NCBI GenBank assembly: GCA_038203695.1
Contig: JBBRDQ010000001.1
Span: 1-64,000 of the forward strand
DNA: 64,000 bases
Direction: 5' to 3'
Source: M3007 sp038203695
GTDB taxonomy: Bacteria > Bacteroidota > Bacteroidia > Chitinophagales > Saprospiraceae
Below the pieces are notes generated by a model. That model searched no databases. It worked only from the letters and a program-made list of their open reading frames with translations, and was not told the DNA's origin. Below, one piece after another: positions 24,294-33,402 of this stretch. Position numbers and translations under genes: made by a program. Position 1 is the stretch's first letter. Each line of letters begins with the position of its first letter.

Positions 24294-25535
24294 ATGCAAC
24301 CAGCCTTACTCCATACCATTCAGCAATACGTCGAGCAGGATTTTGCTGATCTCGACGGTATTTTTGAGGACTATTCCCGGCATCCCGAACTTTCCCTGCA
24401 GGAGTTCGAGACCAGCCAAAAACAGTCCGATCAATACAAAAAGGCCGGTTGCGACGCAGTCGAATTTTGTGCCGGCACCGGTGTAGTGGCAATTATCCAA
24501 AACGGCCCCGGTCCGATATTGCTTTTTCGCAATGACCACGACGCCCTGCCGATACAGGACGAAATAACCGGTAAATACGCCAGCACCCGGCCCGGCATTG
24601 CGCACAAATGCGGCCATAGTCTGGTGCCGGCCGTTTCGGTCGGGGTTGCCCGCAACCTGGTCCGGTTGAAAGCACACTGGCAGGGCACGGTGATGCTGGT
24701 GTCGCAATTGGGCGAAGAAGCCGCCGATGGCGCACGATTGATGTTGCAAGACGGATTATACACCCGTTTTCCCCGGCCCGACCTGGCGCTGGCCTTCCAC
24801 TGTTCGCCGTACCATCCGGTCGGGCATTGCGCGTTTCGCCAGGGATATGCCTTCTCGACCACAGAAATGGGCCAAATTGTGGTAAAAGGCCAGGGCGGAC
24901 ACGGCGGTGTTCCGGAAAACGCCATCGATCCGATCGTGCTGGCCTCCGCCATTGTACTGCGGTTGCAGACCATCGTCAGCCGGGAAATATCGCCACTTGA
25001 GCCGGCTGTGCTGTCGGTTTGTTCGATCGTCAGCAGCAGTCAGCATCCGGCGGTCATTCCAAGTGCGGTGGAATTAAAATTCACGATCCGCTGTTTTGGC
25101 AACCCCGTTTTCACTAAAATATGCGCTGCGCTGGAACGCATCTGCAACGCCGAAGCCGCCGCCAGCGGTGTCCCACCAGCGCTGTACCCGGAAATAACCT
25201 ACCGGGGTGCCGTGACCGAGGCTGTTTATAATGACCCGGCGCTCACCAGCCGGGTCGAAGGCATTTTCCGCGAAATTATCGGTGAGGCATATATCCACGA
25301 AGCACCTTGTTATACTTTTGGCGAAGATTTTGGCCACTTGGGTTTGCAGGGGACCATTCCGCTGTCGCTGATCTGGCTGGGCAGCGTCGACCCGAAAAAA
25401 TTCGATGCGGCGGGCAATGCCAATGTGTTTCTGGAGCCATTGCACAGCCCGAAATTTATGCCCGAACCGGAGACTATTAAAACGGGCGTACTGGCGATGA
25501 CGGGAGCGATTATCGAGATCCTAAGAAAGGGCTAA
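24294..25535 (+). CDS. M20 family amidohydrolase/peptidase
   Basis: A 413-residue cytoplasmic metalloenzyme of the M20D group (hippurate hydrolase, IAA-amino acid hydrolase and relatives), which cleave N-acyl amino acids. The metal-site motifs are RNDHDALPIQDE (residues 79-90), HKCGHS (104-109, with the usual Asp after CGH replaced by Ser) and QLGEEAADGA with Glu141/Glu142. The dimerisation domain is the GHGGVPENAIDPI segment. The motif changes (RND for RAD, CGHS for CGHD) could alter metal binding. It starts 23 bases after the GNAT remnant and is the last gene before a TATCTTTG promoter. Confidence 0.87.
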   Translation: MQPALLHTIQQYVEQDFADLDGIFEDYSRHPELSLQEFETSQKQSDQYKKAGCDAVEFCAGTGVVAIIQNGPGPILLFRNDHDALPIQDEITGKYASTRPGIAHKCGHSLVPAVSVGVARNLVRLKAHWQGTVMLVSQLGEEAADGARLMLQDGLYTRFPRPDLALAFHCSPYHPVGHCAFRQGYAFSTTEMGQIVVKGQGGHGGVPENAIDPIVLASAIVLRLQTIVSREISPLEPAVLSVCSIVSSSQHPAVIPSAVELKFTIRCFGNPVFTKICAALERICNAEAAASGVPPALYPEITYRGAVTEAVYNDPALTSRVEGIFREIIGEAYIHEAPCYTFGEDFGHLGLQGTIPLSLIWLGSVDPKKFDAAGNANVFLEPLHSPKFMPEPETIKTGVLAMTGAIIEILRKG

Positions 25536-25540
25536 TTTTT

Positions 25541-25548
25541 TATCTTTG
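25541..25548 (+). promoter_or_regulatory. -7 promoter element TATCTTTG
   Basis: An exact match to TAnnTTTG just after the M20 stop codon and 75 bases before the next gene (25624). No TTG is seen at the ideal upstream distance. Confidence 0.5.
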
Positions 25549-25623
25549 CACGACGGTAAGTATTTTAACAAGTATAAGTCAGCCACTACAGGCACATTTC
25601 ACATATTATAAATCTTCTTCTCT

Positions 25624-26160
25624 ATGTCCAACAAAAACATTCTGGTATGCCTGTTATGTCTCACAGGCGCGTATTCACTATCGGCTCAATCCGAATACGG
25701 GGAGTATGGCAAAAAATTAAGTATTGGGTTTTCAATTTTCCAGGGTATTGGTGTACCAGTAAGGTACTACGCCGGTTCGCATGTACTGGAAGGCGGGGTG
25801 TATATGGGCGGAATCGTTTTTACCGCAGATGATGAGATCCAGGAGGTCCGGTTAGAGCCGATGGTCAGCGGTGGATACACGTTTTTTGGCGATCGTTTCC
25901 TCAAAGAAAAGAAAAAACGCAACAAAATCCGCGCAAACGGCATCTCTCTGCGGGCCAGCCAGATTTTAGGCGACTATTCGACCACCATTCCTTCGCTGGC
26001 CTGGGCACAGGAAACGTTCCGGCAGGGACGTACCAAACAATCCTTTCTCTTCGAACTCGGCCTCCGGTATGTAATTCCGCATTATACTTATCGGGGCCTG
26101 GAGGTAGAAAACCAAATCGGTTTGCATCTCAGGTGTCAATGGAACTTCTTTCTGAAGTAA
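25624..26160 (+). CDS. Secreted protein, possible small outer-membrane protein
   Basis: A 178-residue protein with a signal peptide (MSNKNILVCLLCLTGAYSLS, cleaved before AQSEYG). The mature sequence alternates strand-like, aromatic-ended segments (LSIGFSIFQGIGVPVRYYAG, LEGGVYMGGIVF, VSGGYTFFGD) and ends with an aromatic residue and Leu-Lys (NFFLK), compatible with a small beta-barrel. I do not recognise a family. It is preceded by its own promoter element and stands alone. Confidence 0.62.
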   Translation: MSNKNILVCLLCLTGAYSLSAQSEYGEYGKKLSIGFSIFQGIGVPVRYYAGSHVLEGGVYMGGIVFTADDEIQEVRLEPMVSGGYTFFGDRFLKEKKKRNKIRANGISLRASQILGDYSTTIPSLAWAQETFRQGRTKQSFLFELGLRYVIPHYTYRGLEVENQIGLHLRCQWNFFLK

Positions 26161-26232
26161 GGCCCGTTTGCGTCATTCTGCAACAACCTATGCGAATATT
26201 GGGTTAGGATTAGGAAGTGGTTGACAATCAGT

Positions 26233-26264
26233 TGCTTAGTGACGAAGTGACTTAAAGTCACCCC
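26233..26264 (+). repeat. Interspersed palindromic element, copy 1
   Basis: TGCTTAGTGNCG-like arm followed by GTGACTTAAAGTCACCCC. An inverted copy lies at 27107-27140, so the pair brackets about 870 bases holding one lipoprotein gene and a sorting-domain remnant. The inner GTGACTT/AAGTCAC is self-complementary. Confidence 0.6.
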
Positions 26265-26415
26265 CCGTCAATAGCCCTGGCAATCAAGCATTATCTTAAC
26301 CCAATATTCACATAACCTATTATTTTTTAAACCCCGGTGTGCTGTTTGGTCGAAACCGGAATTCATGCACGCTCCTACCGACCAAAGCCAATCTTTGCCT
26401 AAATCAATAAAAAAC

Positions 26416-26877
26416 ATGCAACTAAAACTCGCAGTCATTGCCCTCGCTACCACGTTTGCCGCTTGCCAGCCACCTTCCAAAGACAAAGAACCCGGGCGCG
26501 CCACCTTGCCACTGCTCGGCACTTGGGAATTGATCTCGGCGACCTCCACGGAGCGCGACAGTACGGTCTCTACGTTCAATCCCAAGCAGAAAATGATCAA
26601 AATTATCAATCCCACCCACTTCGCTTTTTTTAGCCACGACCTCCGTGTCCCCCGGGATTCTACCGCTCCTTTTACGTCGGGCGGCGGTACGTATACGCTG
26701 AAAGACAGTGTGTACACGGAGCACTTGGATTACTTTATACAGCCGGAGTGGGAAGGCAATACATTCGAATTCATAGTCACGATCAAAAACGATACACTGA
26801 CGCAAAAAGGCATTGAAAAGGTAGAAAAACTGGGCATTGAGCATGTGATCGTGGAGCGCTATAAACGGGTGAAATAA
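26416..26877 (+). CDS. Lipocalin-like lipoprotein
   Basis: A 153-residue lipoprotein. The signal peptide MQLKLAVIALATTFAAC ends at the lipidated Cys17; the ATG at 26416 is chosen because it begins this signal, although the frame is open from 26365. The mature part starts with LLGTWELISATSTE, the G-x-W motif of lipocalin-like domains, followed by strands through GGGTYTLKDSVY and TLTQKGIEKVEKL. Many such lipoproteins in Bacteroidota have no known ligand. It lies between the two inverted copies of the palindromic element. Confidence 0.72.
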   Translation: MQLKLAVIALATTFAACQPPSKDKEPGRATLPLLGTWELISATSTERDSTVSTFNPKQKMIKIINPTHFAFFSHDLRVPRDSTAPFTSGGGTYTLKDSVYTEHLDYFIQPEWEGNTFEFIVTIKNDTLTQKGIEKVEKLGIEHVIVERYKRVK

Positions 26878-26884
26878 CCCGGTC

Positions 26885-27121
26885 TTACCGCATTTTAACC
26901 ACCCGCGCAGCCGCCACCCGTCGGCCGGCCGAATCCGCAATTTCTAAAAAGTATACACCTTCCTCCAGGTTGTCGATTGACAGCGCTGATAGTTGTGCCG
27001 GCACATCAGGGAGCGTAGCGCGGACGCTGCCGTGGGCGTCGAACAGCCGAAGGGTACACGGTTGGTCGGTTTTTTCAGTAAGCGTATAATACAAGACCTC
27101 CCGGGTCGGGGTGACTTTAAG
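26885..27121 (-). pseudogene. Orphan type A type IX sorting domain
   Basis: The frame encodes a near-complete type A C-terminal sorting domain: YTLTEKTDQPCTLRLFDAHG, LSALSIDNLEEGVYFLEIAD and the basic end AARVVKMR. It is closed upstream by a TGA at 27122-27124 inside the palindromic element, so the cargo protein is gone. The tail converges on the lipoprotein gene with 7 bases between stops. It is the 3' relic of a secreted protein, cut off exactly where the repeat copy begins. Confidence 0.75.
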
Positions 27122-27140
27122 TCACCCCGGCACTAAGTAA
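27107..27140 (-). repeat. Interspersed palindromic element, copy 2 (inverted)
   Basis: CGGGGTGACTT T AAGTCACCCCG is a palindrome with 11-base arms, followed by GCACTAAGTAATTG. Read on the minus strand it matches copy 1 (26233-26264): TTAGTG, a few bases, then GTGACTTAAAGTCACCCC. Confidence 0.65.
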
Positions 27141-27173
27141 TTGATATTAATCACAACCCATTATTTGCATTGC

Positions 27174-28556
27174 TTACGCAAACAACCGGAAGATCCAGTA
27201 CAACAACGCCGAACTGACAAACGTCACCGGCAGGGTGAGCAACCAGGCCAAGCCGATGCTTTTGATGGTTTTGCGGTCCAGGTTTTTGGTCCCGCCGGAA
27301 GCAACCATCGTGCCGGCAATACCCGAGGACAGGACGTGCGTAGTAGACACCGGCAATCCTACCAGCGTGCTTAAGCCGATGGTGGTACTGGCTACCAGTT
27401 CTGCCGAGGCACCCTGTGCATAGGTAAGGTGACTTTTACCGATCTTTTCGCCGATCGTCACCACGATCCGTTTCCAGCCGACCATGGTACCGATGCCTAA
27501 AGAAAAGGCGATCAAGGCTTTCACCCACAGAGGCGCAAATTCATAACTCTCCTTCAGGCTGGCGATTTCTGCCTTGGCTACTTTCGCCGTTTCGCCGGTA
27601 ATTGAATTATTATTGATCGCTGTCTGTAGGTCGCCGGAATAAACCTGGAGCATTTTACGCAGGTTCAGAATGTCCGCTTTTTGGCCGCTATTGCTTACAA
27701 TATCGATCCCGGCCGTTACTTTGGCCGAAGAAGTGAGGATATCCTTTATGCGCGCATCCATGGCCGGTTCGGGTATGGTACGTACGGCCGTTTCTACTTG
27801 TGCCACACTGCTCTTCATGGCTTGGAGCGGCAGATTCGAATTAAGGGCGAACTGCATCGGCAGGAAGGAAATTAAAACGACCAGCATCAGGCCGACGCCT
27901 TTTTGACCGTCATTCGAGCCGTGGAAAAAACTGACCAGGGTACAAGTGACTACCAGCACGGCGCGGATCCATAGGGGCGGCGCTTTCTTTGCATCGGGTT
28001 CCTTAAAAATAACCTTGCTCTTGATGGTGGACTTCAGGATGAACATCAGCAGTACCGCTAATCCAAAGCCTAAAAATGGTGACAATAGCAGCGAGAGAAA
28101 GATCTCCTGGGCTTTGTGCCAGTTCACGCCGGCACCGCCGTTGATAAACCAGAAGGCAAATCCGCCGCCCAGCAGCGATCCGGTGAGCGCATGCGAAGAG
28201 GAACAGGGAATGCCGACATACCAAGTCCCCAGATTCCAGATAATAGCCGCTAATAGAATGGCCATAACCAGTGCAATATTCTGCCCGAGGCTCATGGCCA
28301 GCAGGTCGTTGAGCGGCAGCATTTTGATCATGCCCATCGCTACGGCAATACCGCCGACCCATACGCCCAGGAAATTCCACAATCCCGACCACACGACAGC
28401 GACTTGGGGTTTGAGCGTTCTCGTATAAATAACGGTCGCGACTGCATTGGCCGTGTCGTGAAAACCGTTGATCGTTTCATAGAAACAAACGGCTAAAATG
28501 CACAGAATGAGGAAAATAGAACTTGCGGTGTCTAAGCCGGAGATAAATCCTAACAT
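27174..28556 (-). CDS. pit: PiT family inorganic phosphate transporter
   Basis: A 460-residue inner-membrane protein, the low-affinity phosphate permease that takes up metal-phosphate with protons or sodium. Both signature repeats are present: GFHDTANAVATVIYTRTL in the first half and GSNDGQKGVGLM in the second, each within a bundle of membrane helices. A roughly 100-residue soluble insert (about 255-350, with helical SVAQVETAVRTIPEPAMDAR) separates the halves, as in other Bacteroidota members. No PhoU-like partner gene is adjacent. The phosphate-related genes at 33.6-36.9 kb may be functionally linked. Confidence 0.93.
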   Translation of the reverse strand: MLGFISGLDTASSIFLILCILAVCFYETINGFHDTANAVATVIYTRTLKPQVAVVWSGLWNFLGVWVGGIAVAMGMIKMLPLNDLLAMSLGQNIALVMAILLAAIIWNLGTWYVGIPCSSSHALTGSLLGGGFAFWFINGGAGVNWHKAQEIFLSLLLSPFLGFGLAVLLMFILKSTIKSKVIFKEPDAKKAPPLWIRAVLVVTCTLVSFFHGSNDGQKGVGLMLVVLISFLPMQFALNSNLPLQAMKSSVAQVETAVRTIPEPAMDARIKDILTSSAKVTAGIDIVSNSGQKADILNLRKMLQVYSGDLQTAINNNSITGETAKVAKAEIASLKESYEFAPLWVKALIAFSLGIGTMVGWKRIVVTIGEKIGKSHLTYAQGASAELVASTTIGLSTLVGLPVSTTHVLSSGIAGTMVASGGTKNLDRKTIKSIGLAWLLTLPVTFVSSALLYWIFRLFA

Positions 28557-28637
28557 GTCGTATAAAGAAGGTTAAAAAATCTTGCAAAAGTGCAGTAACT
28601 CCCTGTTACACCGCTCTTTGCCCGATTTAAGTTAATG

Positions 28638-30503
28638 TTAATCATTGTCCAGTACGGGTAATAAAACGATTACCCGAGTACCCTGACGGGCGCCCTGGCT
28701 TTCTTCGCCCAGGTCGGTAATGAGCACATACGGCTCCACCGCCGGGCTTTTTTCCGTCTGATGCAGCAGATGCAGCCGTTCGCGGGTGATGTCCATCCCG
28801 CGCGAGCGATGTTTCTGATATGCCGCCTGGTCCGATTGTTTTTCCTTGCCTTTGTTGTAGCCCACGCCGTCGTCTTCGATGGTACAACGCAGTACGGCCC
28901 CCTCGTTTTCCAGGTTGAAATAAATCTCCAGGCGTCCTTTCGCCAAGGGTCGCAGTCCGTGTTCGATGGCATTTTCGACAAACGGCTGCAGGATCATGGT
29001 CGGCATTTCCAGTTCGCGGGGTTTGATGTCGCGCGCCCAACTGATGTTGAATTTCAACTGATCCTGGAAGCGCAATTTGCGGTTGATCTCCAGGTAGCGT
29101 TCCAGGAATTCGACTTCCTGCTCCAGCGTCACTACTTCCATATCCGAGTAATCGAGCGTGTGGCGCATCATTTTGGCAAATTTGGCCAAATACGATTCCG
29201 CTTCGTCGTTGCGGTTGGATGTGATCAAACCCTGAATGGCATTGAGCGCATTGAACAGAAAGTGGGGATTCATCTGCGACCGCAAGGCCCGCAATTGCAA
29301 ACCCGCCATGCGCAAGCGGGCGATCTGAGCCTCCTGTCGGCTGCGTTCGAGTTCGTGACCGGCCTCAATCTCCCGGCGTTCCCGGTCGCGGGTTTCCGCA
29401 AAATATTCGCGGTGCTGGGTCGTGGCCCGGGTCTGCCACTTGTATGCCGCAGCGTAGTCGTTCTGCTCGGCTTTGAGCGCGGCCATATTCTGGCTCACCT
29501 GCCCGAGATGGTGTTTATCGTGCCCTTTTTCACCCACTTCCCAGGCTTGTTGCAGGTGTTTTTCCGCGTTGGCCAGGTCGTCGAGTTCGATGTAAAGACC
29601 GGCGCGCCAGTTTTCTATTTTGGATAAATTGGTGAAATCGGCGGTCTTGACCGGATGTTCGTAATGCGCGGCCGCCTGACTGAACAAATCGAACGCGCTT
29701 TCGGCATCGCTGTCCAGGAAAGCCAGGATGCCCAGATTGCTGAGCGCCAGGGTTTGCGCTTCGATATCACCGCCGGCGGCGTATTGCACGGCATTTCCAA
29801 AAAATATCCGGGCTTGATCGGTATTGTCGAGCGCCAGTTCGGCGCGCCCGGCATTGAGATAATGCCAGGCCACCCGCGGCCGCAGTCCGTGTTGTTCTAC
29901 AATCGGCAATACGCGGCGATAGGCCTCCAGGCTCTGGTCCTTTTCGCCCAGTTTTTCGTACAGATCACCCAGTCCGTTGGCGACCAGGGTCTGGATGTAA
30001 AAATCCTTGAGCGGCGACTTGTCATCCAAACCGAGTAAATCTTTTTCGGCGGTCATCAGTGCATCGAGGGCCTGGCGATGGTTGCCCAGATGCAAATGTA
30101 AAAAACCTTCCCGGCAGGATACGTGTGCCCGCAATGCCTCGGCTGATTCGTCATTGAGGTATTCCCGCGCCGTATCGAGGCTGTCCTGGACGGCCGACCA
30201 GTCGCCGAGATTGAGTTGAATGGCGGCCAAATCGGCCCAGGTTTCCACCAGAACCGGCGTGTCCGACAGTTCTTCCAGAATCTCGATCGCCTGATGGGCG
30301 TGCTCCAGCGCCAGGGTGTAATGTTGCCACTGGTTGTGTAAAAATGCCCCGTACCGATAATACGCCAGCCGCACGTCGAATGGCGTGTCGGGCGTAACGA
30401 CTTCCGACAGTTCGCGCAAAGCAATGCGCGCTTGTTCAAAATCGGTAAAAGCCCAGATCGCCAGTTGGGCGGCGAGGGAAGACTGGTACGTGGGTTTTTG
30501 CAC
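28638..30503 (-). CDS. Soluble TPR histidine kinase, LytS/YehU-type
   Basis: A 621-residue sensor kinase. Residues about 40-370 are a chain of TPR-like helical pairs. A coiled coil (about 375-410) leads into the His_kinase domain with phosphorylation site His414 in QMNPHFLFNALNAIQ. The ATPase domain has ILQPFVENAIEHGL (N box) and EDDGVGYN (G box). No signal peptide or membrane helix is present, unlike most relatives, so it should sense a cytoplasmic cue through the TPRs. The start is GTG; an in-frame TAG lies two codons upstream. No LytTR response regulator is adjacent, so its partner is elsewhere. Confidence 0.9.
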   Translation of the reverse strand: MQKPTYQSSLAAQLAIWAFTDFEQARIALRELSEVVTPDTPFDVRLAYYRYGAFLHNQWQHYTLALEHAHQAIEILEELSDTPVLVETWADLAAIQLNLGDWSAVQDSLDTAREYLNDESAEALRAHVSCREGFLHLHLGNHRQALDALMTAEKDLLGLDDKSPLKDFYIQTLVANGLGDLYEKLGEKDQSLEAYRRVLPIVEQHGLRPRVAWHYLNAGRAELALDNTDQARIFFGNAVQYAAGGDIEAQTLALSNLGILAFLDSDAESAFDLFSQAAAHYEHPVKTADFTNLSKIENWRAGLYIELDDLANAEKHLQQAWEVGEKGHDKHHLGQVSQNMAALKAEQNDYAAAYKWQTRATTQHREYFAETRDRERREIEAGHELERSRQEAQIARLRMAGLQLRALRSQMNPHFLFNALNAIQGLITSNRNDEAESYLAKFAKMMRHTLDYSDMEVVTLEQEVEFLERYLEINRKLRFQDQLKFNISWARDIKPRELEMPTMILQPFVENAIEHGLRPLAKGRLEIYFNLENEGAVLRCTIEDDGVGYNKGKEKQSDQAAYQKHRSRGMDITRERLHLLHQTEKSPAVEPYVLITDLGEESQGARQGTRVIVLLPVLDND

Positions 30504-30649
30504 TGGCTAATTTTAGTTTTTTTGATTTTGAGGCGTAATCTGCAATCGGACCTCCATGCGGACCGGCTCACAAAGCACGGTAAAATAGCCCATTCTTTTC
30601 CTAAAAAAAGTACTTTTACCCAAAAATCCGTCACTACAATTTCCTATAC

Positions 30650-32818
30650 ATGAAACAATTACCCGTTTTTTCCATTTTGGCAGTACTCGTTTTCATGGCC
30701 TGCCAACAGCCGACTACCACTACCACTAACCCACTTGTTTTTACTGTGCAACCATCCGTTTTTCATCCCGAACAATTTACGCCACCCCATCCCGAGAAAA
30801 AATTGAAAGAACTGGTCGCCGCCAATGGCGACAAACGTTCGGACGAATATTACTGGCTCAACGAACGGGAAAACCCCGCCGTTACCGCTTACCTCCAAGC
30901 CGAAAATCAATACATGGATTCCGTCTTGGCGCCAATTGCCCCGCTGCGGGAAAAGTTATTTGCTGAGTTAAAAGCCCGTATCCAGGAAGACGACGCCTCG
31001 GTGCCGTATTTCAAAAACGGCTACTGGTACATTACACGCTTTGAAAAAGGCAAGGAATATCCAATCTACAGCCGTAAAAAAGGCGATCTGAATGCACCGG
31101 AAGAAATCATGGTCGACGTCAACGAACTCGCCAAAGGCAAACCCTACTGCCAACTCGGTGATATGACGGTCAGTCCGGACAACCGGCTACTGGCGTACGG
31201 CGTGGATTACACCGGTCGCAATCTCTTTAAATTATATTTTAAAGACCTGACTACCAATCAATTATTGCCCGATGAATTTGACTATGCCGGCTCCGCCGTG
31301 TGGGCCAACGACAACAAAACGATCCTGTACGATACGAAAGACGCGGTTACGCTGCGCAACGATAAAGTCTGGCGGCACGTCATGGGCACCGACCACAAAC
31401 AGGACGTGCTGATGTATTTTGAAAAGGACGACACGCAGTACGTCTATTTGTCCAAATCCAAATCGGAGCAGTATTTTTTTATCAATTGTGCCTACACCCA
31501 GACGGTGGAAGTGCTGTACCTCAGTGCCAACGACCCGACCGGAAAATTCCAGGTCGTACGGCCGCGCGAAAAGGATTTTTACTACTCGCTGGAACACTGG
31601 AATGATAAATTCCTGGTCCGCACCAACTGGGATGCACCCAATTTCCGCCTGATGGAAACGCCGGTAACTGCTCCACAACGCGAAAACTGGAAGGATGTGC
31701 TGCCGCACCGCGACGCTGTGTTGCTCGACAATTTTACCGTTTTCAAAGACTATCTGGTTACCGAAGAGCACAAGGGTGGTTTGAGTCAGGTGCACCTGAT
31801 CCGCTGGGCCGACAAAGCGGACCACTACATCGAAGTGGGCGAACCGACCTATGCTTGCAACCTGGGAACCAACCCTGAATTTGACACTAAAAATCTGCGC
31901 TATGTTTTCACCAGCCTGAAGACGCCGTACACAACGGTGGACTACGACATGGATAGTCGCGTCAAAACGGTGAAGAAGGTAGCGCCGGTGCTGGGCGGTT
32001 TTGATGCCAATAATTACACGACGGAATTCGTGCTGGTAACCGCCCGCGACGGGGTCAAAGTGCCGGTTTCGATCGTCTACAAAAAAGGTCTGCAACGCAA
32101 CGGCTCGGCGCCGTGCCACCTCACTGGCTACGGCAGTTATGGTTTTTCGTACGATCCGTCGTTCAATCGCGACAAGATCAGTTTGTTAGACCGCGGTTTT
32201 GTGGTCGCCATCGCGCACATTCGCGGCGGCATGGAAATGGGTTACAAATGGTACGAAGACGGCAAAATGATGCATAAGATGAACACTTTCAATGACTTTA
32301 TTGATTGTGCCGATATGCTGGTAAAAGAAAAGTACACGGCATCCGATCGCCTGTTTGCCGAAGGCCGCTCTGCGGGTGGATTGCTAATGGGCGCGGTCTC
32401 CAACCTGCGGCCCGACCTGTTCAAAGGCATTATTACCGGCGTTCCTTTTGTGGATGTATTGACCACCATGAGCGACGCGAGTATCCCGCTCACTACCGGC
32501 GAGTACAGCGAATGGGGCAACCCGAATATCGCGGAGCAATACGCATATATGAAAACGTATTCGCCCTACGACAACCTGAAAGCCGGCAACTATCCGAATT
32601 TGCTGGTCCTCACGTCTCTCAGCGACTCACAAGTCCAGTATTTCGAACCCGCCAAATACGTCGCCCGGCTGCGCGAACTGAAAACAGATAAAAATCCGCT
32701 GCTTTTCTACACCAATATGACCGGCTCCCACGGTGGCTCTTCCGGCCGCTTCGAACGCCTCAAAGAACGGGCGCTGGAGTACGGGTGGATGCTGGGATTG
32801 CTGGGAGTTAATGATTAA
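30650..32818 (+). CDS. S9A prolyl oligopeptidase/oligopeptidase B, lipoprotein
   Basis: A 722-residue serine peptidase with a lipoprotein signal (lipobox VFMAC, Cys18), so it acts outside the cytoplasm. An N-terminal beta-propeller (about 80-430) shields a C-terminal alpha/beta hydrolase. The triad is complete: Ser574 in EGRSAGG, Asp659 in LSDSQV and His694 in TGSHGG. The sequence (RGGMEMGYKWYEDGK) is that of the oligopeptidase B branch, which cuts short peptides after basic residues. The last residues Val-Asn-Asp and the stop codon come from the intergenic repeat at 32808. Confidence 0.92.
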   Translation: MKQLPVFSILAVLVFMACQQPTTTTTNPLVFTVQPSVFHPEQFTPPHPEKKLKELVAANGDKRSDEYYWLNERENPAVTAYLQAENQYMDSVLAPIAPLREKLFAELKARIQEDDASVPYFKNGYWYITRFEKGKEYPIYSRKKGDLNAPEEIMVDVNELAKGKPYCQLGDMTVSPDNRLLAYGVDYTGRNLFKLYFKDLTTNQLLPDEFDYAGSAVWANDNKTILYDTKDAVTLRNDKVWRHVMGTDHKQDVLMYFEKDDTQYVYLSKSKSEQYFFINCAYTQTVEVLYLSANDPTGKFQVVRPREKDFYYSLEHWNDKFLVRTNWDAPNFRLMETPVTAPQRENWKDVLPHRDAVLLDNFTVFKDYLVTEEHKGGLSQVHLIRWADKADHYIEVGEPTYACNLGTNPEFDTKNLRYVFTSLKTPYTTVDYDMDSRVKTVKKVAPVLGGFDANNYTTEFVLVTARDGVKVPVSIVYKKGLQRNGSAPCHLTGYGSYGFSYDPSFNRDKISLLDRGFVVAIAHIRGGMEMGYKWYEDGKMMHKMNTFNDFIDCADMLVKEKYTASDRLFAEGRSAGGLLMGAVSNLRPDLFKGIITGVPFVDVLTTMSDASIPLTTGEYSEWGNPNIAEQYAYMKTYSPYDNLKAGNYPNLLVLTSLSDSQVQYFEPAKYVARLRELKTDKNPLLFYTNMTGSHGGSSGRFERLKERALEYGWMLGLLGVND

Positions 32819-32887
32819 TGGTTAATGCTAAATGCCAGGCGTTATGACATTAACCGTTAACCATTATCCATTAATCATTAATCATTA
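32808..32887. repeat. ATTAACC/TTAATGG repeat block, copy B
   Basis: About 80 bases of TTAATGATTAATGGTTAATG units followed by the complementary CATTAACCGTTAACCATTATCC. It lies between the convergent oligopeptidase and 32893 genes and overlaps the oligopeptidase's last codons. The inverted arrangement could serve as a bidirectional terminator. Confidence 0.85.
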
Positions 32888-32892
32888 AAAAA

Positions 32893-33402
32893 TCATCCTC
32901 GCGCGATTTCCCCGTTTTCCATAATTTCCATGTGGTAGGTGCGCGAGTTGGAGGCATCGAATTCATCATTCTGACCGGCTGATTCGCCTTCGGCGATGAT
33001 GATCTCGAGTTCTTCGTTGATGGTGGCGACGGCCCGCAGAATCTTGCCGCTTTTGACCCTGGTTTGGGCAATTACCTTACGATCAATCAGTTCGCCGCGT
33101 TCGGTGAATGTGGCGAGCGTGTATTCGTAGGTCAGCAATTCGGCTTTCCACCATACCAGGGCGATGAAACGCAAGGTATCGTCGATGGCAAAACAGGGTA
33201 TGTATTCCGTGAATTCATCGTCGATCTCTTTGCTTTCTACGGGATGAATGTATTGTGCGATCATTGCGTCGCTCAGCGGTTCGTTTTCGGTGCCGAAGGC
33301 GTGATGGGTGTCTTCGCCCAGGGTGACGGGCATCGTAACCGGTGGAAATTTGGCTACAAAATCAGCGAACGTGTAGCGCTTGGTGCCGGTGGTAGGTTCC
33401 AT
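32893..33402 (-). CDS. Conserved-looking cytoplasmic protein of unknown function
   Basis: A 169-residue protein with no signal peptide, starting MEPTTGTKRYTFADFVAKFP. The central region alternates strands and turns (IPCFAIDDTLRFIALVWWKA, YEYTLATFTERGELIDRKVI), and the C-terminal part is acidic. I do not recognise the family. It has good coding character and a free-standing position downstream of a repeat block, and the next gene (btaA) is divergent from it by about 245 bases. Confidence 0.65.
   Translation of the reverse strand: MEPTTGTKRYTFADFVAKFPPVTMPVTLGEDTHHAFGTENEPLSDAMIAQYIHPVESKEIDDEFTEYIPCFAIDDTLRFIALVWWKAELLTYEYTLATFTERGELIDRKVIAQTRVKSGKILRAVATINEELEIIIAEGESAGQNDEFDASNSRTYHMEIMENGEIARG

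Noticed and set aside
26233..27140. Considered as an insertion sequence
   Set aside because: No transposase frame lies between the inverted copies and no target duplication is visible.
28761..29627. A 288-codon plus-strand frame over the histidine kinase
   Set aside because: Antisense to the kinase and ATPase domains, which carry strong motifs.
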